From Oxyruncus cristatus (Eukaryota; Chordata; Aves; Passeriformes; Cotingidae): DNA of 64,000 bases. Location of the stretch: NCBI GenBank assembly GCA_013399855.1, contig VXAY01004953.1, positions 1 through 64,000 on the forward strand, read 5' to 3'. Shown one piece after another: positions 36,091 to 49,019 of the stretch (its first letter is position 1; each line of letters starts with the position of its first letter). The translations under genes were made by a program, and so were the position numbers. Below the pieces are notes generated by a model. The model did not search any database. It was given only the letters and a program-made list of their open reading frames with translations, and was not told the DNA's origin.

Positions 36091-36165
36091 GTGGCCACCA
36101 CCAAACCGTGTCCCTAAGCACCACATCTACATTTCTTTTAAATACCCTAGTGAGTGTCACACAAG
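36091..36165 (-). mobile_element. CR1 LINE, right half of the split copy
   Basis: GGCCACCACCAAACCGTGTCCCTAAGCACCACATCTAC continues the CR1 sequence interrupted at 35534. Similarity ends near 36165, so this CR1 was only about 145 bp long before the LTR landed in it. Confidence 0.9.
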
Positions 36166-38529
36166 TATATGCACATTACCACAAAAGCCTGGGAACGTCC
36201 TCCTGAACCTGTAGTTTCACAGCACTCATGGTAGTGAAACCCCTGACAGGGGAAATCCATGGCTGTACAGGAGGAGGGCTCTTTCCAGCTCGTTTATTTC
36301 TTTCCTAAACCTTCATCGAGGAGCACAATAAATGAAATGCCCCTTTCATGATACCTTCATAAATATGATACCTCATAGTTGTGATACCCACATAAAAATT
36401 CATCTGTAGAAAATATCTGGCCTGAAAATTGGAAGAGGGGCTTGGTTGTCCTTTAGAACACAAGCTTGTCTAGTTTCTTGAGAGTCCTTATGAACTCTTT
36501 CTTTACAAATAATATTGCTGGAAGACGAACTGGTAGTTCTAGCTCCTTCTACAGTGAGCCATTTTTTAGTGTTAGTTTAGTGTCAGTTTAGTTTACTGTT
36601 ACAGTACAGACTGTAAGAAATGGAACTAGCATTGTACCTCTGCTTCTCAAAGAGAAGAAGAAATGGCAAGCTATTTCTTTACACTACAGAGAAATTCACT
36701 TTGCTGCAGTTTTGCTGATCTGCACAGGAGGGAGACACAATTTACCTCTTAAGGCAGCTTCCCTTGTTGCTTACATCCCTGGGAGATACCACCAGGCTAC
36801 TTGCAAACATATATTTAGGGATTGGATTCCACGGTGCACAGGAAAAAAACCAACAAGGCTGCCCATGAAATACACAGAACATATTTATATATGTAAAAAT
36901 ATTAAAAAGAAACCTTTTTGATTTCTATTTGGTAACTTCAGGCCTGCAGCTCCATACAGATTACAAACTATTTCATCTGGTGACAGCTACATATATATAA
37001 AAAACTGTAGGACAGTAAGACTTTATGAAAAATATATTTCTAAGCCAGATAAGTACTGAAAACATGATTTTTCTTTATCTTAAAAGAATTAGAAGAATTA
37101 GATGTGTGTTCACTGACTGCAAAAAAAAGGATTGTCAAAAGGGACAATTAAATTTTAAAGGGAAAATTAATGTTTCAAGGATGATTTTCTATTCTCTAAG
37201 CTTTTCACAGATTGTTTTAATTTATACAGGGTTCTTCAAATAAGGCTCACTTTGTTTTGATGGGAAAGACCTGCTACTTTTTTGTTAGCTGCCTTTTGTT
37301 TCTTAGACTTTCTCCAGAAAAAGGAATGAAAAGCTGGGATACAATGAGCTATTCCTGTTTGTTTTTTAAGCAAAAGCATTCAAAAGGTGCAAAAGATGGT
37401 TGGCAAAATAATTTAATTTTGAATGCTGTGGCAAAACAGTGACATTCAAAGGAACATTAGTTCTTTTGTGGAAAAGGAATTAAAAGAAATATCCTTTCTA
37501 CAGGGCTCTTTTTGCTCAAAATTCCCAAACAAATAAACCATACAAATTTCCACGTGGTCTACTAAGATATTTTTAAACTTCATAAGGGTCAGTAGCTTTT
37601 GTCATCGCTTCAGAGTAAGATGGATACAGTTTTATCCATCAGCTTAGTCTCTTGTGTGACCCAAATGATTAGTTTACATGATTCCCTGGCAACCACGACA
37701 CCACCCTGGAAAAGGCTAAATTCCATTATTAAGAACCTCAGCCAAAAGCAGACTTTTCACTGGCTATGCCAAGCTTTGGTACAATTCTCTGTGAAGAAAT
37801 GAAGCATCATTCCTAACAGTTAAGCTAGTTGAACTTCCAGTAAAACTCTTGAACACTTGCAAAGAACGAAGATTAGCAGAGAAGAGCAATGAAAGTAAAA
37901 TAGGTTTATAAATCCTGCAAAGATCCAGAAGCATCTCCAGTGAGGCTATGAGAGGAACTTTTACTAAGTCAGTGTAAACTTGGGAAGAGTCATGAAGCAG
38001 GAGTATTGTAAAGCATGGACAGGCATGATTAGGTGAGTTGTAAGATTAAAGGATGCTACAAGTCTGGTCTAGCCTTTCCAGGAGATCTCCAGTTTCTTTT
38101 CCTGAGGGGTCATCCACCTTTGGTTGTTTGCTTTTTGTGCTGCACAAAGCCAGATGTGCTTCAAAATAAACAGATAATTAGGTCAGTAGAGGAATCTTAT
38201 CTTCAGAGCTCTGTGCTGGTGTGAAAGGGATAGTCAAGGTTTTACTTGGAAACATTTTCTGTTCCCTGCTATGGGAAGAAGCAAGAATTCTTTTGCCTTC
38301 TAAAGCACGGACCCTTAGAATTCAAAGAGCAATCATAATTTTCTGCTCTGCCTGACTAGTGTTACTGTACAAGCATGGCTCTCTTCTCTCTCAAAAATAC
38401 AGCCACCTTTAACTACAGCTGTCTTTCTCAGAGTTAACTGCTTTCTTTGTCTCTCTCTAAAGAAATGAGGGAACCCACACCCTTTAATGGCTAGCCAGAT
38501 CATTTCATTCTGGGGCAAATGTATTAAAA
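36166..38529. other. unique stretch, no gene recognised
   Basis: AT-rich unique sequence. A segment at 37905-38010 vaguely recalls CR1 (GCATCTCCAGTGAGGCTATGAGAG) but is too weak to call. Confidence 0.5.
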
Positions 38530-38890
38530 AGTGCCTGTTTAGCTTGCAACAGAGAAGACTGAGAGGGGATCCTATATAAGTTTCTGAAGGGAGGATGTCT
38601 AGAGGATGGAGCCAGGCAATAGGACAAGAGGCAATGGACAGAAACCAGTGCACAGGAAGTTCCACCTGAATATGAGGAAGAACTTCTTTACTGTGTGGGT
38701 GACTGAGCATTGGAAAAAACTGCCCAGAGAGGTTGTGGAGTCTCCCTCACCGGAGATATTCATGAACTGTCTGCATGCAATCCTGTGCAATGTGCTCTAG
38801 GATGACCCTGCTTGAGCAGGGAGGTTGAACCAGATGACCCACTGTGATCACTTTCAACCTTACTCATACTGTCCTACTGTGATACTGTGA
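38530..38890 (+). mobile_element. CR1 LINE 3' fragment, subfamily with FHLNMRKNFF ending
   Basis: Sense translation gives the CR1 ORF2 C-terminus in a distinct subfamily form: [19 protein letters not shown], then [23 protein letters not shown] and an LCNVL ending at 38800. After the frame come a GATGACCCTGC-TGAGCAGG block and a 3' end of CTACTGTGATACTGTGA near 38885. It is 5'-truncated. Another copy of the same subfamily lies at 41580. Confidence 0.9.
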
Positions 38891-41579
38891 AAAAGCCCAG
38901 GGGAAAGAAGAGCAATGCTAAAGATAATAACCATGATTAGGAGAAATTAATTATTCTGATGTTTACAGACAGCTTAATATGCAACAGCATTCCTGATGGG
39001 TAGTGAAATTTCTGGGCAGAGCAGAGGGACTCTTTCAGTTGCAGTCAGAGAACCAGAGAGATGCAGCCACTGGGGCAGGTGAGAGGTGACATTTCTTCTT
39101 CCTTCTGTCATCAAGGGTTGGATTTAGCTTGCCTAAGATAGATGCCTGGTGTGATTCAGTTGACAAATGCCTCAGAAATTCCATCCATTCCAAATGAGAC
39201 CTACAACAGGAGGCTTTTGGCATTATCCTTCTGTGAGGTACCCCTGCAGCTTCCTCTCTCAGCTGAGGTAGGTATTAGGGTGCAGAGACCTTTGACTGTG
39301 TGCTAAATGAAGATGAAGTAGGCAGCTTCTAGAGCATATAGGTCATCTGCTCCACTGTAAAACACAAGCACAAAAAGACAGAGCATTGGCACAATATAAA
39401 AAGCCAGAAATGCACAAAGCTGAGCAATAAAGGGGATTAACAAGGAGAAGGGAGGAAAATTATGTAGAATCAATGAAATAGCACTTCTTAGAGGTCTTTG
39501 GGTTTCTTAGAAGTCTAAAGAAGTTTTGATTTATATAAAGGCAGAGGAAGAATCAGTGGATTCTCCTCACTACCTGCCACAATAGAAGATCTAGCTAGCT
39601 CCAAACCCATCATGGCTAGTAGGTACAAATAGTAATCATCTGGAAGTTAGGAATCACCTCAGAGATGACACTCAAACTAAGTGGGACTTTCAGGGGTCTC
39701 AGTGGATGCTATTTTGACTTGCAAACTAGTTTATCTACAACAAGATTTGTTGTTTCAGAATTGTGAATGCACTAGAACATTCACCAAAGATGGAGACAGC
39801 ATATTTCATAGAAAGGGTATGTTTAAAAAATCCACAGTATCCCACAAATTTTATCCACCCACAGGAACATGCCATATGAGAGGGGTGAACAGTCAAAATT
39901 GCTCTATTTTCTGAAATTTTGATTTGCAAGAAAATGTTTATGCATAGTTTAAAGACTAAGGATTATTTACAGGCACTATTCAGTGAGTAATTTTGAGTAC
40001 CTTAGAGAAAATTTTCTTCATGTTGTGAACACTTCAGTAGTGGAAAACAGCCAACATTTATAAATTAATTATAAATTATTTACTCAGCTTTAGTCACAGT
40101 CTTTCTGTGAAGGGAGAAGAAAATATTGTCTGCAGTGCTGTTTGTTCTCTTGTCTTTTGTAATATTAGGGCTTTATTGCCCAGGTGATTGTGTAGTCAAG
40201 GCAATGGTCATGGGACTGCTTAGATCAATTTCTTTGGAGGATTGTTTTAGAAAGCCTTTGTGCAAATCAATTAGGATCAGTCTCATGTAAAACCTCCTAC
40301 CAAATTATTGGCTGACTGTACAAACTCTCTTCTTCTCCCAGCATTGAATTAGGGCCTCTGAATTGAAGGCCCAAGATCCATGCCCTATCTGCCATACCAA
40401 CCTGCCTTGTCTACTTAGACTAGATGCTCTTTTGAGAGAACACCACTAGTGCGGCTAATCAGGCCCAGACCACAGATGGCATGTTTTTGGCTATCACAAA
40501 GACAGAGGATAAAGAACTCCCTGAGAAGCAGCTCTCCTCTGCTCTAGCTCCACCTTAAACCAGCATTTGAGCTGTGCTATTTCCTGTTGTCCAAATAAAG
40601 GCAAGAGTGCTGTCCTTAGACTGTGCTCAAGTACCCGCATCCCAGCAAAAATGGACTGATATGGTTGGCCAGGTTTCTGTGGGCCTTAGAAGGGCACTTT
40701 GCAGTACAACCTTCATCTACTTTGACAATAGGTTTCATGTCTTTCCCACGTAGAGTTTAGTGGGGACAAATGAAAGTAATGAGTGCTGAGGCACACATGC
40801 TGATATATTGCAGTTCTGTTGTTGCCATAAAATAGGTATGTGTTAGAACACATTTGTCTTTCATGCAAAAAATCCCTGGGTTGTAGAGTCCTGCTGCAGA
40901 TCAGCCAGGAGGAAGCTAAGTGTTAAGGGGACGTTCCCACTGTTGTACTGTGACACAGAACACTGGCCACTTGCTAAGGCAGCACATGCTACATAGTCAT
41001 GATCCATGGCATTACCAAGGTAGGAACTATCGGAGCATATAATAAAAAAAATGCATCAACAGCAGGATAAATGTTTGAGTTTTACAGCCAGACAATACCC
41101 AAGATGCATTCAATAAATAAAATCATGAAGAGAATGCAGGATTTCCTGAATAGTTCTTCGTTATTAAAACTGACACATAGGCAGGGAAAAAAACAACAGC
41201 TAATTGGCCTATTTTGTGGCAGGATAAGAATACTCATACTTATGCAGAGAACATAACAGCGTACATAGCTACCTACTCATTAGAGGATATGAAACTTTCA
41301 TTGACAGAAAGATTCTAATTACAGTATAAACACCTTTGGTTGGGAAACAATTATCTGCTAATGAATATTAACTAAGGCACGGGAATGACTACTGAGCAAA
41401 TCAGGCTCAGTGAGAGACCAGGGCAATGGTGTCAAAATTGCTTTCCCAGTGTTGACTAGTTACAGAGGATAGTTGTGGGAAACACAAGAAGCCCAAATTA
41501 CAAAGGTCCCACTTCAGCTGACAGGAAAACATGTTTAAAATACTTCCATAAGGATGGTCAACGCTAGTTTTTGCCAGCA
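38891..41579. other. mostly unique stretch
   Basis: No exon recognised. It contains the possible L3-like relic at 40339-40410, listed separately. The short frames have no known motif. Confidence 0.5.
40339..40410 (+). mobile_element. possible ancient L3/CR1-like LINE 3' relic
   Basis: GAATTAGGGCCTCTGAATTGAAGGCCC, then ATGCCCTATCTGCCATACCAACCTGCCTT resembles the old amniote L3 3' segment (G-ATAGAACCCAGG, then TGCTCTA-CCACTAG-CCACACTGCCT). The call is from memory at high divergence, so tentative. Confidence 0.35.
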
Positions 41580-41997
41580 AAGAGACAGCTTGAGAGAACT
41601 TGGACTCTATAGCATGATTCAGCCTCTGAGACCACCAAGAGGGGACCTTACCAATGTAGGTGTACAAGTATCTGAAGGGAGGGTTTCAAGAGGATGGAGC
41701 CAGGCTCTTCTCAGTGGTGTCAAGCAACAGGACAAGAGACAACAGGCAGAAACTGATGCACAGGAAGTTTCACCTGAACATGAAGAAGAACTTTTTTACT
41801 GTGTGGGTCACCATGCACTGGAATAAATTGTCCAGAGAGGTTGTAGAGTCTCCCCCATTGGAGATATTCAAGGGCAGTCTGGGTTCAATCCTGTGCAATG
41901 TGTTCTAGGATGACCCTGATTAAGTAGGAAGGTCAGATTAGATGACCACTCTGATCCCACACAACCTCTACAATTCTGTGATTCTGTGATTCTTTGA
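41580..41997 (+). mobile_element. CR1 LINE 3' fragment, same subfamily as at 38530
   Basis: It reads in sense through [68 protein letters not shown] and LCNVF, then the tail block GATGACC-CTCTGATCCC-CACAACCT and a 3' microsatellite of ATTCTGTG units (about 41971-41993). The 82-codon frame at 41660-41908 is part of this ORF2 remnant. It is 5'-truncated near 41580 and keeps a cleaner tail than the 38530 copy. Confidence 0.93.
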
Positions 41998-44679
41998 AGT
42001 TGGCTTTGATAACAAGAGGCAGCTATGCAAAGCTATTGCAAAGATGGCAGAAGAGAGAGTTAAGAAACATCTACTGACTTGGAATGATTCCCTCCAGCAC
42101 CCCTCAAGTGAGATTTCCTTTCAAAAGAGCATTTCTTACTCAGAGTTCATCTCCAAAGAACCTACCTTGAGATAGAACCAACAGCAGGGTTCAACCCTGC
42201 TGCCATGGGCGGGGAAACAACATTCTATTGTTTCGCGTTCTCTTAGGGTTGAAATTTGAAAAATTTAAAACAAAAAAAATCAGAAAAAATTTTGTAAAGA
42301 TACCTGAGTGTTTACATAGGTTAAGCGGGAAGAAGACATCCCATTTTTTCCTCTACCTACATGTCATGTTGCAGCTATACAAAAGTGGTGATAAAGTGCC
42401 TGATCCCCTGGCCATGGTAATAAACCATTAGCCCCAGGAGCGAAGCTACTATCTCAGGGGCTCTGGAGTAGTGTAGTGATTTACCTGGTAAAGAGTGAGT
42501 GTCCTAAAGAGTACAGAAGAGAATGAGTTTCTAGGAGGTTTTTACTTTGGCTGAAGGCAGGTTTTTTCTGCCTTGACTTTCTGCTCTGTAGTGCATCCTG
42601 CCTAATACCTTTCAAGCTGTGTGCCAGCTCTCTGGCCTTTTGATTCAGTGTCAGTCCCAAGGGGTGGAAGTGCTTTTGTAAAGTGCCTTTCAACTCACAG
42701 GAAGCTGAGCGGATGATGTGAGCTTTTGAAAAAGTCTGGAGGCCTGGTCATGCATACTTAACTCTCTAATTTAAGGAGCTCGGCACACCAGATTGTGTAG
42801 GTAAACTGATTTGTTTCTTGTCTGGAAACAGGTGCTTGTTTAGAACAAAACCACTGACATAAAATGACTCATTTTTTAGTACTGTGAGAAATGTGACAAC
42901 ACCACTTGCCTGTATGTTACTAATAGAGATTGAAAATCAATGTGAATAAAAGCCTAAGCTCCAGTAAATCTAGATGCGGTGCCTTGAAACATCAGGGGAG
43001 AATATGAGTTTCTCAGCTTTTATTCTTAAACCTTAAATACAAATGAGAATATTTCAAGCTTAATTTTTTCCCTGATGTATACTCACATATTTGTAAGTGT
43101 TTCCGTACTGGTTTATAGTACAGAGTTCTGTAGCAGTAATTTCCTCTGTGACATAACTAAACACAGAAGGGCTGAGCAACTGCGTATATAGATACATACA
43201 CACACATAAATAAAGTCACATAGGTATGACTGAATGCAGAAATTTAGAAAGCCATCCACATATATTTAACTTACTTAAGTAACTGAAGTTACAAAAGAGT
43301 ACCAGGTAGCAGGAATTTGGTCTGCCCCAGAGGAGCTCAAAGCTGCTTCTCTGTCCTTGAGAGCCTAGAGCTCCCAGTTTACAGTGGTGTTGGGTATATT
43401 TTGTGTCAGCATGTCACACAAAGCCAATCTGCCAGCTGGGACAAGAGGGGAGAGTTCCCTGTGACCCTCCCCATTTCCTAATCTCCCTACTCCAAAGCCC
43501 TATTTGCTAATCAGTGGGAAAATCTGTGGGAAGCTGCCAGTCCTGCTGCACCCTGTATCTATGAAAAAAGTCAGAAATGTGAGGTTTAGGTGGAGTGGTT
43601 TTGGGTCATGTCCTCAGGTCACTCACACCGTGCAGGAATGTGTTATAAATACAGAGAAGAAAGAAAACCAAGACAAGTGGGGGATACCACTTGGGGCAAT
43701 GTGTAATTGATCACTAATGCATGTGCATTATTGTAGCAAAACATGATAGAGCAATATTCCAGTAGCAAATACCAGGGATTTAAGATACCTCTTACGTTTA
43801 CTTCTGGGGTAAAGGGGATAGTCATCTGCATGAAGGATTCTGCACCTGATTAATTTAATAGATTGCATCAGGTAAAAGTAGGTTTATTCTCTGCTTTATA
43901 CATGAATCTTAAAGAAATTTGTGTTGTTTGCTAGCTTGAAGACATAGAGTACCATTTTGTTAATATCTATAAATCACTTGTTTTTCATACTTCCATAAAA
44001 CATTCGGCACAGCTCCTACTAGATCGTGTTCCCTTGCAAATGAATAGACAAGTGCTTAAGGAAACATAGAATATTATTCAACTCACAAATGCAAACAAGC
44101 AAAGTTTTTAGATCCGCTTCTTTCTGAGAGAAAACATATATCATCTTTATGCTTTGTTTTTGACATGTAGGGCAACACAACACTCTTTAGAAGCTCAGAG
44201 TGCAAAGGGAAAATAAAAAAACTAAACAAAACCCAAGTCTTTTTAGTAGTCAGTTATTTAAACAATTTCCCAGCACTATTGAATTTCACAGGTTGATGAA
44301 AGGAAAATATCTGAAATACAACTTTGTAGTAGTGACTTGCCATGTTACATAGGGGATAGTGAGCAGACGGGATTTATCTTTGTCTCTCGTATTTGAGCTG
44401 TTAGACTCTGGGAACCACTGAAAGTGACTGTGCTCTAGAGATATCAAAAGAAGGATGCAAAAGTCCTGCATTACTTTTTCCTCAGAATTATGAATGAATG
44501 AATTATTTTTATATCCTCCACATTAGTTTGTAAACTTTTCATAGAATCACAAGGATCACCTTGTCCAACTCTTCTCCATGAAATATTTGCATCTTCTTTT
44601 TTTTTCCTGCAACCACAGGTGGGAGCAGTTGGAGATGCTTGTTATCCCATCTTTGGTTAAATTAAAGGTAAGTTAAGTA
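41998..44679. other. mostly unique stretch
   Basis: No exon recognised. A perfect 10-bp inverted repeat at 42182-42202 is followed by a CR1-like CTGCCATGGGCGGGGA segment. TCATAGAATCACAAGGATC near 44540 recalls a CR1 3' end, but only about 35 bp match. Confidence 0.5.
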
Positions 44680-44765
44680 TTTTTGTTTGGTTTTGGGTTA
44701 TTTTTTGGTTTTGGAGGGTTTTGGTTGGTTGGTTTGTTTTGGTTTTGTGGGTTTTTTTTGTGTGG
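44680..44765. repeat. T/G-rich low-complexity tract
   Basis: Eighty-odd bases of T and G with GGTTTT and GGTTGGTT units, resembling the tracts at the gap edges. A second, shorter tract lies at 46385-46428. Confidence 0.85.
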
Positions 44766-47700
44766 TCTTTGTTTGCTGCTATGACATGGCAAGTTATTCC
44801 TGATGGGACCTTATAACACGGCAAAAACTTCTCCAGATGTATGATTTGCATGAGGTGCTGCAGGCCATGATATTTCTTGTTAAACTTTCACTCACAATTT
44901 TTTCTTCCAGCTTGGAATGACTGTGAAAATGGGGCTCTACTTGCCATACATGTATCTATTACTGCATTAACTTTTTTGCACCATCTTCACATAATGGTAT
45001 ATGAAGCAACCAAGATATAACTTTTATGGCCCTCCATGTACTTTTAGCTTTCATTGTCTCAGATTCTAAACTCTCTAACAAGGAAAAACTGCATACTCAT
45101 GTAATCTTTCCTGTCTTATTTTATCCACTCTACTGTGTACCGCAAGAATACTGTACGAAGCAAGTATATATATTTCTTCTGCTACAGCTGGCAACAGTCA
45201 GAAAAGGGTCCTCTCTCTTGTGTTTCTACTTCCACCAGAAGAGGATCTCAGGGGAAATCTGGTTCTTTCTTCTGCAAACCAGGAGTAGAAAGGCCTCTCA
45301 AGCAAAGATGTAGAGCTCTGCCTCAGGTAGATGCTAGTACAACTGCTGTGGATGTCTAGTTTGACAATTACTAGGAGCTTGGTGTAGGAAGGCAGTGCGT
45401 GGGAAACGATTTGCAGAAAAGCACAAGCAATTGTACTAGGTCTACAAATTTCAAAAGCAAAGCTCTGTATGCTATGCTGCTTTCTATCAACTACTGTTTA
45501 CATACACAGTGTAGAGTAAGAAATCCCACCATTCCTAAAACCATGATTTGCCCTGCTCCCACACTAACCTTTGGTAATTTTACACATCAAAAATGCTTTG
45601 TTGAGGTCCACAAAGCTTTATTACATATGCTTAAATGTTTATCTCTAACCCTTGTTGTCTAAGCTGCCCATTCCTAAAACTACCTTGTTGTGATCCTTCT
45701 TTTCTGTCTGTATTTTTATCTTTTTTTTTTTTTTAATTATTTTTTTTTACTTTCTCCCTCAGTTAGGCTTGAATGATGTGATATATTTCATTATTATTGC
45801 TTTTAAGCTCAAAAAGGTAATAAATGTATGCAGGAACAAAACTGACTAAGAAAAATGAAGTTACTATGGGAACATACATTACAATTGAATCATCTGTGAC
45901 ACCTAAAGAAACTCCAGGAAATGCAGAGAGACATCCTTTCTTGTCAGAATTGCTTGAGTTACTTCTCCTTTTGGGGTCAGATTCTGCGTCGGTAAATCCT
46001 CCTCCTGATTTCACAAGGAATACTCAGCGAGTGCACTGGTAAAATCTGTCACAAAGGGTCTGGTGTTGTTTTTTTCTGATCCATACCAGCTGTGAATCAG
46101 TCCTCATGTTCTTTGCAATTCAGAAGTTAAGTGAAGGATTTTTTGGATTTGGATTTGAACAGGATTAATTCCTGCATTCTTTCTCTGGTTGTAAAATGAG
46201 AAGTCACGAAAAGGAATTTCAGAAATTAATTGAAAATTAGGGTGATTAAAATCTCTGTGGTTCAAGATAAAGTACCTTACTAGCATACTAATGCATGATA
46301 AATGCAAAATATATTAAAGCAACCAACCAGAAGAACTCCCCAGCTCACCAGAAGAGGAAGGGGAATCATGATTTAGTATCTGTTAGTTTTTGTTTTGTTT
46401 TCTTTAGTTTAGTTTTGTTTTGTTTTTCTGAACTGCTTAACCACTCCTGATCCAGCTCTCTCTCAGATAAAACTTAAAAATTCGTTGACACCTAAACCTG
46501 TGAGATTAAGTTTCCCTCTTCATCCCTTATGCCAGCATTAGACCGTGAAAGATTAAAGGCTGGAGTGGTGTTTAGGAGAAAGGGATTATTTTACACAGAG
46601 CTAGGCTGCAAACCAGTGCTCACTAAGGTATAATTTTAACAAAGGGTGATTACATTCAAAAGCCAACAAGACTTTTAAATATGAATAGAGCCACAAACAT
46701 AACTTTTTTAAAGGGACTTTTTGCTAGGAAAAAAAGTAAGGGGAAAACCCCCAACACTCCTTATAATATCTTGTATTGATGAAGTGTTTCAATTTTCAAA
46801 GAGAAAAAAAAAATAATTATTTGACAGTTTTTGAAATTCCCAAAGCAACTTTTTTTTTCAGATCCTGTTCTTTACTAAAAAAATACGGAATTTTCATTTC
46901 AATTTGAGATCAAATTTAGAGATTAATTCTGAGAAGACTTAAGTTCAAAGGATTCACAAATTGACTTGTCAGAATATTTGAGCTTTCTAAATTTCTATTA
47001 CCCCATTATAGAAGTAAGGATGGTTCTGCTACATAGAAGATCTGATTCTTGATGTTTTTTGGTTTTAATGTTGTACCCTGCAAAGCAATGGACATCTAAA
47101 AATAAAAACATAGTAACATGAAATCCTTACTCCGTAATTACGATGATTGGAAGAAGTGTTTGATCATCTGAAATTATTAAAGGAGCCATGTTCTTAATTT
47201 TTAAAAAAATTATTGAATTGCTGCATTATACATGTCTACTTCTTCTTACAGTCTTGATTTCCTCAAGTAATTATAGTCAAAGTTTTACTCACTATTGTGT
47301 TGCTGGAACTAGTGTTAACTCCAGTTTCAAAAAAAGGTTAATGACCATGAATATTTTCCTTTTATTTCTCAGAGTCCTTTTCCAGTAGGTTGTTCTGCAT
47401 GCACATGGTCTTTGTTTTCATGTCTGTAAAGCTTACAATGCAAACTGCCAGCAAAAGATGAACATATGCAGGCCCTATGCCAGTCTGGTGGGGAAGCGCT
47501 CAAACCCACCACTAGGGTGTGTATCCCAGATGATCTTTTTCTCTCTTCAGAGTTTAGTTCTAGCGATGTAATTTTGTCCCTTACACGGTCTCTTTCTGGG
47601 CTGGGTCTGTGTGCTACACCACTTCAAACTGCCTTCAGTCTGCTGCAACCTCACTTCATCGATTTAATTTTGTCAGCCCAAAATTTTGCTCTGAGCTGGG

Positions 47701-49019
47701 GTTTTCTTCTGCCTCCATGTCCTAAAGGCTTCACGAGGTGCTTGCTCTCAGAGAGCACAGAAATAGAGGTTTCAGAAAAATATCATAAGAGAAACGACTG
47801 TTTCTAGCAATGACTTCCCCGACAGGGTGTCTGCCTTTCCCCGTAGCCAAGTTCTACCCCGAGGAGAAACATCTCCAACGTGCTTGGACTGACTTAATAG
47901 GGAAAGCAGCCATAGGTTCTTTCTCCCCCACCGCTCTCCCAGCTACTGCCAGGTAACAGATCTGTTGTCTTGTCCACATCCCTAAGCACTGGCCCGGTCT
48001 CCCACTGGTGTTTCAGATACAGACTGCATCTATTCTCTGATTCTATTAGGGTTAGAAACACACATTTACTTACAGATTCCAGACATGATGACTATCAGTG
48101 TGCATGTGAGTGGCTATTTTCATCTGCAAGATGCTAAGAGAATTCCCAGTTTGCTCAAGCAGAAAGACTGGCCTAGTTTTCCCCTCTGATCACCAGAATA
48201 AAGAACACAGAAAAATAAAAAAAGCCCTGAAAACATGTTCTTAACTGTTTTCCTATGGATGCCACTAGCAACTGATGAAAATTTTTTTGTATAACTGTTG
48301 TCCCTGATCACAGAAACACAAAACCCAGTGTTTCAGGCAAAATACTATGAAATTACAGCACAGACAGGAAAATGTTCACTTTTTTTTTCATCATTGCTTC
48401 TCTTCATTTCAGTTGTAATGTATATAGTCTGAAAAAGCTGTCATCTATTAGCCTAAAGGAGCTGTATGCATGTCTTACATCATCTTTTGGATCAAATCAC
48501 ACTTTTCTCCTTCTCCTACGCCCTCCAAGACTACATATTTAGGAGGACTGAAGGGCAAAGAGGTTAAGATAACATCTCCACTCCACTAATGTTGCTCGTC
48601 CCTAACCTTGACTATGCAGCAGTGAAGGTGAGAAAAAAACTTCATAGCATGGGAAAGGTAAGTAGAAATCTGCTACTCCTTTGCACAGACTCAAACACAT
48701 TCATCTGTGGAGCAGACGTGCTGAGTGTGCCAGACCCAGGACAAATATCACCACACTTAAACATATCTCCTGAATACTCACACTAAACTTGTGTGGCTGA
48801 AAAGTTATGGGAAGCAAGGCTTCTTATTCCCTCCAGCAGGAGCTGATGGAATGTGCAGGTAATTGAATTCTGAATTTCCTAACCCAGTCTGGTCTCAAAC
48901 TCTACCTGGAGAAGTTTTGCAGAGATAGTCTGCATAGCATTTTTGGCTTTCACACACACCAGACAGCAGATATGTAACCATAGAATTTAATATGGATAAC
49001 CTTAATTGCTTCTGTGTTA
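44766..49019. other. unique stretch, no gene recognised
   Basis: It includes T14 at 45721 and a T/G tract at 46385-46428. A 113-codon plus-strand frame at 47466-47807 lies in a slightly GC-richer patch but has no domain I recognise. Confidence 0.5.

Larger units (their letters stand above)
35535..36091 (+). mobile_element. solo LTR of an avian endogenous retrovirus, inserted in CR1
   Basis: It begins TGTCCTGGTTTCAGCT, a very common avian ERV LTR start, and ends TTAAACCACAAC near 36090, where the family ends in ACA. Internal landmarks are GGATATTCCACACCATAG, a TATA box at 35796-35803 and ATTAAA at 35980-35985. About 557 bp is a normal LTR length and both ends are defined by the interrupted CR1. 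No internal retroviral genes are present, so recombination between two LTRs probably removed the provirus. A clean target-site duplication is not visible; the ends have a few substitutions. It is related to the copy at 18698-19245. Confidence 0.9.

Noticed and set aside
37905..38010. Possible CR1 scrap
   Set aside because: Only scattered words match the CR1 region before the tail; too weak without an alignment.
38333..38710. 125-codon minus-strand frame
   Set aside because: Its right part is the antisense of the CR1 fragment at 38530, and the rest has no motif.
42182..42202. TTCAA within an inverted repeat as a tRNA T-arm
   Set aside because: The loop register does not fit a T-arm and no D-arm, anticodon arm or acceptor stem is found around it.
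44538..44575. Possible CR1 3'-end scrap
   Set aside because: About 35 bp of partial similarity could be coincidence.
45975..46050. Possible ancient amniote palindromic element (CAGATTCTGCG, then GTAAATC)
   Set aside because: Only the left end is suggestive; no opposing arm could be aligned.
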